Source: Micromonospora cathayae (GTDB lineage Bacteria; Actinomycetota; Actinomycetes; Mycobacteriales; Micromonosporaceae). Taken from it: 64,000 bases of DNA. The position numbers and the translations under genes were made by a program. Shown here one piece after another: positions 38,820 to 46,072 of this stretch. The stretch lies in contig NZ_CP118615.1 in NCBI RefSeq assembly GCF_028993575.1, positions 2,542,001 through 2,606,000 of the forward strand, written 5' to 3'. Under the pieces are notes generated by a model, which saw only the letters and a program-made list of their open reading frames with translations, was not told the DNA's origin and ran no database searches. Numbering within the stretch: position 1 is the first letter of the stretch; each line of letters begins with the position of its first letter.

Positions 38820-40779
38820 CCGGAAGACCCGGGCCGACGTGTCGGTGGCCCCGCTGCCGCTGTGGCCGTTGACCGTGATGTTCGGTCTGCTGCCGCTCTG
38901 GTGGGCGCTCGGCGGGTTCTACCTCGGTTGGCCGGTCTTCGGGCTGGTGCTGCTCGGCCTGCTGGTGACCCGGGGGCGGATCGCGTTGCCGTTCGGTGCC
39001 ACCACCTGGCTGCTGTTCCTGGTGCTGGTGCTGCTCAGCGCCACCCGGCTGGACCGGGCCACCGCGTACCTCACCTTCGGTCTGCGGTTCGCCTGGATGT
39101 TCACCGCGCTGGTGGTCTGCGTCTACGTCTACAACCTGGCCCGTGAGGGGCTGTCCTGGCAGAAGCTGCTGCGCCCGCTCGCGCTGTACTGGCTCGGGGT
39201 GGTGGCGCTCGGCTGGCTCGGTGTGCTGATGCCCACCTTCGCGCTGACCACCCCGGTGGAGATGCTGCTGCCGGGGAACATCGCCGGGGAACGCTACATC
39301 CAGGCCCTGACCCACGTCCGGGCGAACGAGTTCAACCCGCTCTCCCGGGCGCCGATCTACCGGACCGCCGCGCCGTACCCGTACACCAACAACTGGGGTA
39401 CGGCGTACGCGCTGCTGGTGCCGTGCGTGGTCGCGTACCTCACCTCGGTGCGCGCCGGGGCGCTGCGTACCGTGCTGATCGTCTCGCTGCCGCTGTCGAT
39501 GGTGCCGGCGTTCATGACGTTGAACCGGGGGATGTTCCTCGGCCTCGGGATCGGCCTGACCTATCTCGGCTTCCGGGCGCTGGTCCGGGGCAACGCCAAG
39601 CTGATCGCGTCGATCGGCGTACTGGTCCTGGTGGTCTGGGTGGTCAGCCTGGTGGTCCCGGTCCAGGAGATGATCGACGCCCGGGTGAGCAGCACCGACA
39701 CCAACACGGACCGGATGGATCTCTACATCCGTACCCTGGAGGCGGTCGCCCGGTCGCCGCTGCTCGGGTACGGGCAACCGAACAGCGTCGACACCATCAA
39801 GGTCGAGGAGCCGCTGGGTACCCAGGGCATGTTCTGGCAGGTGCTCTACAGCCACGGGGTCCCGGCGTTGGCGGTCTTCCTGTTCTGGCTGGTCATGATG
39901 GTCCGACGGCTGTCGCTGGCGGTCTCCCCGGCCGGTCAGTGGCTGGGTGTGCTGCCGGTGATCGCGCTGGTGGTCATCCCGGTCTACGCCTACATCGACC
40001 CGAACATGTCGGTGCTCTTCTTCGCCGTGGGCGCCGCCCTGGCCGCGATCGCCGGCCCGGTCAACCGGGAGCCGGCCCTGCCGGCCGGTACCGACCGGCG
40101 ACCTCGGGTGCCGGACCGACCCCGTTGGGAGCTGCCCGCCGAGCGGGCCGCCGTCGGCCCCGATCCGGCCGGCGCGGTCGGGAACGCCCCGGCCCGGGGA
40201 GTGGCCGTCCCGGCCCGGGGAGTGGCCGTCCCGGCCCAGGGAGTAGCCGTCCCGGCCCGTGGGGTGGCCGTCCCGACCGGTACCACCGACACCACCGACA
40301 CCGTCCCGGTAACCCCGGTCGGCCCGGCCAAGGGGGTGGCCCGGCCGGTGGCCCCGGTCGATGCCGTACCGGCGACCGGCCGGGCGCTTCCGGCCAGCGG
40401 CAGCGCCGCCGTCGACCGGCCCCGACCTGCCCCGGGCGGTCCACCGGGTGCCGCATCGCCAGCGGGCGCTCCGGCGGCCCCGGGCGGTCCACGGGCTCCC
40501 GGCGCTTCACTGGCCCCGGGCGGTTCACCAGCCCCGGGCGGTGCGGCGGTCGTTGGCGGTCCACCGGCCCCCGGCGGCGCGACGGCCCCCGGCGGCGCGA
40601 CGGCCCCGGGCGGCGCGGCGGTCGCTGGCGGTCCGGCGGCACCTGCCGGTCCGGCGGTTCCGGGCGGTCCGGCGGTTCCGGGCGGTCCGGCGGCTCCGGG
40701 TGCGGTGGCTTCGGGAGGTACGGCGACTGCGGGGGGCACGGTGGTGGCACGGGCATCGGTGCCGGAGCGACGGTCGTGA
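38812..40779 (+). CDS. Wzy/O-antigen-ligase-like polymerase with a long low-complexity tail
   Basis: A 655-residue protein. Residues 15-420 contain about ten to twelve transmembrane helices with a large loop (HVRANEFNPLSRAPIYRTAAPYPYTNNWG) and the GYGQPNSVDTI region typical of O-antigen ligase/Wzy-family proteins. It should polymerise lipid-linked repeat units on the outer face. Residues about 425-655 are an unusual Pro/Ala/Gly-rich tail with four ARGVAVP heptapeptides and collagen-like GGP(P/A)AP repeats, predicted disordered and cytoplasmic or extracytoplasmic depending on helix count. The GTG start overlaps the GT2 gene, and the stop overlaps the flippase start. Confidence 0.82.
   Translation: MSDRKTRADVSVAPLPLWPLTVMFGLLPLWWALGGFYLGWPVFGLVLLGLLVTRGRIALPFGATTWLLFLVLVLLSATRLDRATAYLTFGLRFAWMFTALVVCVYVYNLAREGLSWQKLLRPLALYWLGVVALGWLGVLMPTFALTTPVEMLLPGNIAGERYIQALTHVRANEFNPLSRAPIYRTAAPYPYTNNWGTAYALLVPCVVAYLTSVRAGALRTVLIVSLPLSMVPAFMTLNRGMFLGLGIGLTYLGFRALVRGNAKLIASIGVLVLVVWVVSLVVPVQEMIDARVSSTDTNTDRMDLYIRTLEAVARSPLLGYGQPNSVDTIKVEEPLGTQGMFWQVLYSHGVPALAVFLFWLVMMVRRLSLAVSPAGQWLGVLPVIALVVIPVYAYIDPNMSVLFFAVGAALAAIAGPVNREPALPAGTDRRPRVPDRPRWELPAERAAVGPDPAGAVGNAPARGVAVPARGVAVPAQGVAVPARGVAVPTGTTDTTDTVPVTPVGPAKGVARPVAPVDAVPATGRALPASGSAAVDRPRPAPGGPPGAASPAGAPAAPGGPRAPGASLAPGGSPAPGGAAVVGGPPAPGGATAPGGATAPGGAAVAGGPAAPAGPAVPGGPAVPGGPAAPGAVASGGTATAGGTVVARASVPERRS
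40191..40274 (+). repeat. Four 21-base repeats in the polymerase tail
   Basis: The units at 40191, 40212, 40233 and 40254 follow GGCCCGGGGAGTGGCCGTCCC; the first two are identical and the others differ by two or three bases. They encode ARGVAVP-type heptapeptides in frame. Confidence 0.9.
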
Positions 40780-42437
40780 CCGGTCCCGACGGGCAGCGGC
40801 GGGCACCGATGGGTGCGGGCCGGCCCGGGACGGAGACCGTACCGTCGGTGGACGCGGCGGCCGGTCCGGCCGGTCCGGCGGTTCCCCGGCCCCGACGGCC
40901 GGTCGAGCCGGTCGCAGGTTCCGGCCCGACCGACGGCACCGGACGCCACGAGGTCCGCAGCGGCACCCGCAGCGGGATGGTCGGGCTGGCCGGGGCGGCG
41001 GTCAACGGCCTGCTCGGCTTCGTGCTGACTGTGGTGATCGTCCGCGGTTTCGGCCCGGCCGGGTCGGGCGCGATCTTCACCGCGATCGGGGTGGTCACGA
41101 TCGTGGGTGTGCTCTGCTGCGTGGGCGCGGACACCGCGCTGGTCTGGGCGCTGCCCCGGCGACGTACCGGCGCGCGGGGCGACGCGGCGCGCCTGTTGCC
41201 GGTGGCGCTGGTGCCCACCCTGCTCGGGGCGACGCTGGTCGGCGCGGTGGGTGTGGCGCTGGCCGGGACGCTGGCGCCGGTGCTGTTCGACCAGCCGGGC
41301 GGGGACGGCCCGGCGCTGCTCCGCCTGGCGTTCGCCACCCTGCCGGCGACCGTGGCGATGACCGTGCTGCTGGCCGCGGTACGCGCGGTGCGCCCGGTGA
41401 CCGGGGTGGTGGCGGTGCAGTACGTCTTCGTTCCGCTGGCCCGGCCGCTGCTGGTGCTGGCGGTGATGGCTACGGGTGCCGGCGTGGTGCTGGCCTTCGG
41501 TGGCTGGCTGCTGCCGGTGGCCCTGGCCGCGCTGATCTGCGCGGCGATGCTGGTCCGGCCGCTCGGGCTGGCGGCCGGGGCCAGGTTGCGGCCGGAGCGG
41601 CGGGACTGGCGGACCTTCTGGGGTTTCGCGCTGCCCCGCGCGGTGTCGGCCACCATCGACGCGAGCAGTCTGTGGCTCAGTGTGCTGCTCACCTCGGCGC
41701 TGGCCGGTCAGGCGGCGGCCGGTGTGCTCGGCGCGGTGGGCCGGTACGTGCTGGCCGGGCTGCTGGTCATGCAGGGGTTGCGGGTCGCGACCGCGCCGCA
41801 GCTCTCCCGCCTGCTGGGCGGGGGCCGGACCCGGGACGCCGTCCTGGTCTACCGCCGGGTCACCATGATGATCATCGTGCTGTCCTGGCCGGGGTACCTG
41901 CTGCTCGGCGTCTTCGCCCCGGGCTTCCTGAGCCTGTTCGGCGCGGAGTTCGGCGCGGGCGCGACGGCGATGGCGGTGCTGGCCGGTGCGATGCTGGTCA
42001 ACTCCGGGGTCGGGATCGTGCAGACGTTGCTGCTGATGAGCGGCAACAGCGGGCGGCACCTGATGGCCGCGTTGACCGGGCTGGTGCTGAACGTGGGGCT
42101 CGCCGTCGTCCTGGTGCCCCGGCACGGGGTGCTGGGCGCGGCGGTCGCCTGGACGGTCGGGATCGTCGCGGAGAACCTGCTGGCCGCCCGGGCGGCCCGG
42201 CTCGCCGTCGGTGAGCCGTTGCTGACCCGGCCGCTGCTGGTGGCGGGCGCGCTGGCCGGTGGGAGTACGGCGGTGCTGGCCGTGATCGCCGCCACGGTGG
42301 CCGGGCGTGGCGTGGCCGGGCTCGCGCTGGCGGTCGCGCTGCTGCTGGTCGGTGGTGCTCTCCTGCTGCTGGACGGCCGGGTACGGCGCGTGGTCCGGGC
42401 GGCCCTGGCGGCCCTGCGCCCGAAGCCGGCGGGATGA
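40776..42437 (+). CDS. Wzx-like polysaccharide flippase
   Basis: The GTG overlapping the polymerase stop gives 553 residues. A cytoplasmic Pro/Gly-rich N-terminus of about 70 residues precedes 12-14 transmembrane helices (SGMVGLAGAAVNGLLGFVLTVVIVRGFGP, GVVTIVGVLCCVGADTALVW, and so on). The pattern fits the MOP/polysaccharide-transport flippase family, including the N-terminal G-x-G-x(2)F motif and the FGAEFGAGA loop. It would move lipid-linked repeat units across the membrane to the Wzy-like protein. A far longer open frame upstream is only a shadow of the polymerase tail. Confidence 0.88.
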   Translation: MTGPDGQRRAPMGAGRPGTETVPSVDAAAGPAGPAVPRPRRPVEPVAGSGPTDGTGRHEVRSGTRSGMVGLAGAAVNGLLGFVLTVVIVRGFGPAGSGAIFTAIGVVTIVGVLCCVGADTALVWALPRRRTGARGDAARLLPVALVPTLLGATLVGAVGVALAGTLAPVLFDQPGGDGPALLRLAFATLPATVAMTVLLAAVRAVRPVTGVVAVQYVFVPLARPLLVLAVMATGAGVVLAFGGWLLPVALAALICAAMLVRPLGLAAGARLRPERRDWRTFWGFALPRAVSATIDASSLWLSVLLTSALAGQAAAGVLGAVGRYVLAGLLVMQGLRVATAPQLSRLLGGGRTRDAVLVYRRVTMMIIVLSWPGYLLLGVFAPGFLSLFGAEFGAGATAMAVLAGAMLVNSGVGIVQTLLLMSGNSGRHLMAALTGLVLNVGLAVVLVPRHGVLGAAVAWTVGIVAENLLAARAARLAVGEPLLTRPLLVAGALAGGSTAVLAVIAATVAGRGVAGLALAVALLLVGGALLLLDGRVRRVVRAALAALRPKPAG

Positions 42438-42486
42438 CCGGCACGACGACGGAGGCCGGGACGGCCGGCACGACGGAAGGAGTCCG

Positions 42487-43380
42487 ATGACGATCCGGGA
42501 CCGGGCCAAGGGTGTACTGCCCGAGGGGGTGCGGACGCGGGTGCGTGGTTCGCTGACCCGTTACGGCGAGTGGACCAGTGACCAGCGTCCGCTGCCGGAC
42601 TTCCTGATCGCCGGCACCAAGCGTGGCGGCACCACCTCGCTCTGGCGGTACCTGCTGGAGCATCCGCTGGTGCCCCGGCTCTTTCCGGCCTGGAACACCA
42701 AGACCTCGCACTACTTCGAGGACACCTTCCACCGGGGCGAGGCGTGGTACCGGTCGCACTTCCCGACCCGACGGCAGCGGCGGGCGTTGGAGCGCCGGCA
42801 CGGCGGGCCGACCCGGGTGGGGGAGGCCGCGCCGCTGTACATGTTCCATCCGCTCGCCCCGCAGCGGGTGGCCGACCTGATCCCCGAGGTGCGACTGATC
42901 TTCCTGCTCCGGGATCCGGTCGAGCGGGCGTACTCGCACTGGAAGGAGCGGCGGACCGAGGGGAAGGAGCCGTTGGACTTCGCCGAGGCGCTGGCCCGGG
43001 AGGAGGAGCGGACCGCGGGGGAGCGGGAGCGGCTGATCGCCGAACCGGGCTACGTCAGCGAGGCGTACGACTGGTACACCTACCGGGCCCGGGGCCGCTA
43101 CCTGGAGCATCTGGAGCCGTGGTTGGCGCGGTTCGACCGGGAGCAGCTGCTGATCCTGCCCAGCGAGACGCTGTACCGGGAGCCGGCCGCCACGTACGCC
43201 CGGGTGCTGGAGTTCCTCGGCCTGCCGCCGTACCGGCTCGACCGGTACGAGGTGTTCAACGACCGGCGCAGCAGCGCGATGGACCCGGCGGTCCGGGACG
43301 AGCTGACCTACTACTTCGCGCCGCACAACGACGCCCTGGCGCAGCGGCTGGGGACGAGTTTCGACTGGTCGTCCCGGTGA
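42487..43380 (+). CDS. PAPS-dependent sulfotransferase
   Basis: A 297-residue enzyme with an AAGGAG ribosome-binding site before its ATG. The 5'-phosphosulfate-binding loop is FLIAGTKRGGTTSLWRYL (about residues 38-55), and the 3'-phosphate-binding motif is LIFLLRDPVERAYSHWKE (about 138-155). NTKTSHYFED supplies the substrate-side region. Family members transfer sulfate from PAPS to carbohydrate or lipid hydroxyls. Directly after the flippase gene it probably sulfates the surface polysaccharide or its lipid-linked unit. No PAPS synthesis genes are in the window. Confidence 0.9.
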   Translation: MTIRDRAKGVLPEGVRTRVRGSLTRYGEWTSDQRPLPDFLIAGTKRGGTTSLWRYLLEHPLVPRLFPAWNTKTSHYFEDTFHRGEAWYRSHFPTRRQRRALERRHGGPTRVGEAAPLYMFHPLAPQRVADLIPEVRLIFLLRDPVERAYSHWKERRTEGKEPLDFAEALAREEERTAGERERLIAEPGYVSEAYDWYTYRARGRYLEHLEPWLARFDREQLLILPSETLYREPAATYARVLEFLGLPPYRLDRYEVFNDRRSSAMDPAVRDELTYYFAPHNDALAQRLGTSFDWSSR

Positions 43381-43479
43381 GCGTGGGGGGAGCGTCCGGG
43401 GTCGGGGTCGGAACGGGGAGGTGCCGCGTCGGGCCGTTCGGCCGATGACAGCCTGCGGGTGGCCGCGCACGATCGTCGA

Positions 43480-44136
43480 ATGGCAGTGCACTCGCTCCGG
43501 TTCCGGCTCGTCGACTCGCCCGACTCGTACGGTGCGAAGCGGCGGGCCAGGCGGGCCGCCTGGCTCTCCGAGACCTTCCCGGACCTGGCCGACATGTCGG
43601 TGCTGGATCTGGGCGGCCGGGTGAGCAGCTGGACGAAGGTGCCGGTGCGCCCGAAGCACGTCCACGTGGTGAACCTGGAACCGCTGCCGGAGGAGTTGCC
43701 GGACTGGCTGGAGGCGGACCACGCGGACGCCTGCGAGCTGCCGCCGGAGATCATGGCCCGCCGGTACGACCTGGTTTTCAGCAACAGCGTGATCGAGCAC
43801 GTCGGCGGGTACGAGCGGCGTCGCCGGATGGCCGAGGCGATCCGGATGCTGGCTCCCCGGTACTGGGTGCAGACCCCGTACCGGTACTTCCCGGTGGAAC
43901 CGCACTGGGTGGCTCCCGGGATGCAGTTCCTGCCGGTGCCGGCCCGGGTCGCGGTGGCCCGGAAGTGGCCGCTGGCGTACACCCCGGGCAAGTCGTACGA
44001 GGCGGCGATGAAGCAGGTGCTGACCACCGAGCTGATCGGTCGGGCGGAGATGCGGTACCTCTTCCCGGACGCCGTCGTCCGTTCGGAGCGGCTGCTCGGG
44101 CTGACAAAGTCGTTGATCGCGGTCCGGACCGGGTGA
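43480..44136 (+). CDS. SAM-dependent methyltransferase
   Basis: The ATG gives 218 residues (MAVHSLRFRLVDSPDSYG); a GTG 21 bases upstream is an alternative, and neither has a good ribosome-binding site. A class I methyltransferase core is visible: MSVLDLGGRVSSW for the SAM-binding loop, HVHVVNLEPLP for strand 2, and YDLVFSNSVIEHVGGYERR for motif IV. The EHV motif is common in sugar and small-molecule methyltransferases. It lies between the sulfotransferase and a secreted GH99-like protein, and could O-methylate sugars of the polymer. Confidence 0.82.
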   Translation: MAVHSLRFRLVDSPDSYGAKRRARRAAWLSETFPDLADMSVLDLGGRVSSWTKVPVRPKHVHVVNLEPLPEELPDWLEADHADACELPPEIMARRYDLVFSNSVIEHVGGYERRRRMAEAIRMLAPRYWVQTPYRYFPVEPHWVAPGMQFLPVPARVAVARKWPLAYTPGKSYEAAMKQVLTTELIGRAEMRYLFPDAVVRSERLLGLTKSLIAVRTG

Positions 44137-44200
44137 GGTTCCCCGCCGGCCCAGCGTGTCGTTAACTGCGAAAACGGACATTCCCGGCTAAAGTGGTCGG

Positions 44201-45628
44201 ATGTTCCGGCGTCTGGTCGTCCTGCTCACCATGCTGCTGACCATGGTGGTGCCCGTGGTCCTGCCGTCGTCGGCGCGGTCCGCGCCGCCAGCCTCCGGCC
44301 GGTCGGCGTCGGTCGGCCCCGGGTCGCCCGTCTCCGGCCGGCCCGCGCCGGCGGTCCCGGGTCGGTCCGCACCGCCCGCCGCGGGGTCGCCCGCCGGGTC
44401 CGCGCCGGCCCTGGTGGACGACTTCGCGCTCGCCGCCGACCCGTCCCCGGTGCCGGTCACCGCCGGGTTCCCGGCCCGGTTCACCGTCACCAGCACGGTC
44501 ACCTCGGGGTCGTCGCAGGCGGTCGCCCTGCGGGTCACCAACCTGCCCTACGGGGTGTCCGCCGTCTTCACCCCGGCCACCATCGTCTCGGGCGACCAGG
44601 CCCGGCTGACCGTGCACACCACCCTCTCCGCCCGCCCCGGCACCTTCGGCCTGGTCGTCGAGGGGGTGGGCGACGTGGTGACCCGTCGGGTCACGGTGAC
44701 CCTGGTGGTGCGTACGCCCCCGACGGTCCGGGCCGCCTTCTACTACCCGTGGTTCCCGGAGGCGTGGCGGCAGCAGGGCCTCGACCCGTTCACCAACTAC
44801 CGGCCCACCCGGGGCCTGTACAGCGTGGACGAGGCGACCGTCCGGCAGCAGGTGGCCGAGATGCGCGAAGGCTGGATCACCCTGGGCGTCGCCTCCTGGT
44901 TCGGCCGGGGCACCACCACCGACCGGCACTGGCCGGCGCTGATGGCCGGCGCGCGGGACACCGGTTTCGGCTGGGCCCCGTACTACGAGCCGGAGGGCAC
45001 CTCCGACCCGACGGTCTCCCGGCTCGTCGACGACCTGCACTACCTGCGTACCACCTACGGCGGGGCGCGCTCCCCGCTGACCGTCCTGCCCGGCGGCGCG
45101 ATGCTGGTCTTCGTCTACAACGCCAACGACCTGACCACCGCGGCCGGTTGCGACACGGTGAACCGGTGGAACGCCGCCCGGGACCGCCTGCTCGCCCAGT
45201 ACGGCGAGGGCCTGCACGTGGTCCTCAAGGTCTTCCCCGGCTACCGGACCTGCGCGGGCACCGCCCGGATCGACGGCTGGCACCAGTACGGTCCGGCCAG
45301 CCCCGAGGCGGACTTCTCCGCCGCGCCCGGCGAGGGCGCGTACACCGTCTCGCCCGGCTTCTGGAAGGCCGGCCTGCCGTACGGACGGGCACCGTTCCTC
45401 TCCCGCAACCGGGACCGCTGGCGCTCCAGCGTGGCCCGGATGAACGCCTCGACGGCCCGCTGGCAGTTGGTGACCACCTGGAACGAGTGGGGCGAGGGCA
45501 CCGCGATCGAGGCTTCCTCCGGCTGCCGGACCCCTACCCCGGCCGGGACGCTGTGCGACTGGAGCGGCGACGGAATCTCCGGGTACGTGGCCGACCTGCG
45601 GGCGGTACCTCCGGCCGGACTTGGCTGA
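44201..45628 (+). CDS. Secreted GH99-like glycoside hydrolase
   Basis: A 475-residue exported protein. The signal peptide is at residues 1-28, followed by an Ala/Pro/Ser-rich stretch and a beta-sandwich domain (TSGSSQAVALRVTNLPYGVSAVF). The C-terminal 300 residues are GH99/GH71-like: VRAAFYYPWFPEAW at the start of the barrel, GVASWFGRG, and TTWNEWGEGTAIE near the end. The WNEW(G)E motif is characteristic of this family, which includes endo-alpha-mannanases. It may process mannose-containing surface glycans. A second GH99-like domain is encoded at 51611-54139. Confidence 0.82.
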   Translation: MFRRLVVLLTMLLTMVVPVVLPSSARSAPPASGRSASVGPGSPVSGRPAPAVPGRSAPPAAGSPAGSAPALVDDFALAADPSPVPVTAGFPARFTVTSTVTSGSSQAVALRVTNLPYGVSAVFTPATIVSGDQARLTVHTTLSARPGTFGLVVEGVGDVVTRRVTVTLVVRTPPTVRAAFYYPWFPEAWRQQGLDPFTNYRPTRGLYSVDEATVRQQVAEMREGWITLGVASWFGRGTTTDRHWPALMAGARDTGFGWAPYYEPEGTSDPTVSRLVDDLHYLRTTYGGARSPLTVLPGGAMLVFVYNANDLTTAAGCDTVNRWNAARDRLLAQYGEGLHVVLKVFPGYRTCAGTARIDGWHQYGPASPEADFSAAPGEGAYTVSPGFWKAGLPYGRAPFLSRNRDRWRSSVARMNASTARWQLVTTWNEWGEGTAIEASSGCRTPTPAGTLCDWSGDGISGYVADLRAVPPAGLG

Positions 45629-46072
45629 CGTTCCGGTCAAACAAGCGCCCTGCATTCCACTTTCGGGTTGTCCGGTAGTGGATTTTCCGGCCGGTGGTCG
45701 GGCTGGTTCTACGGCCCGGAAAGTCGAATGAGGTTCAGCTATGGAAATTCCATCGACGGTCTTTCGGTAACGTCGGCGGAATTGTTTCGGCGATTACCCG
45801 GAAGCTGATCTTCGCAGCGCTTGAGCTGCTCGGATAACCATATGAACGTGAACGTGCCGCGACGGAAAGCGGCGTCCTCGCTGTCGCGTTGTCGACTGTT
45901 TTCGTGGTGGACCGCTCGGGTTCACCCCTCCTACGCTTCCGCTATTCGAGCCGTTAACCGGGCGCATTGCCCTGTTCGGTGTCGACGGCGTTCTTTCCTG
46001 GCGGGTGGATCCCTGAATTGTCGTCGAATGCGGCGCGATTCAATCGTCAAGCGTCAACATTTAGGGGTTTGG
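45629..46072 (+). promoter_or_regulatory. AT-richer gene-free region before the triple-fusion gene
   Basis: This 444-base interval is visibly less GC-rich than its surroundings, with stretches such as GGAAATTCCATCG, ATTCAATCG and CAACATTTAG. No reading frame in it has coding character. It probably holds a promoter and long leader for the four-gene unit that follows. A TAGGGGTTTGG sequence precedes the ATG. Confidence 0.45.

Noticed and set aside
39423..40775. Upstream extension of the flippase gene giving about 1004 residues
   Set aside because: The extra N-terminal region is an out-of-frame reading of the polymerase gene. The GTG overlapping the polymerase stop is the better start.
45821..46072. 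Longer N-terminus for the triple-fusion gene
   Set aside because: The added residues are Arg/Ser/Cys-rich with no family character, and this stretch is AT-richer. The ATG at 46073 lies just before the GT2 fold.
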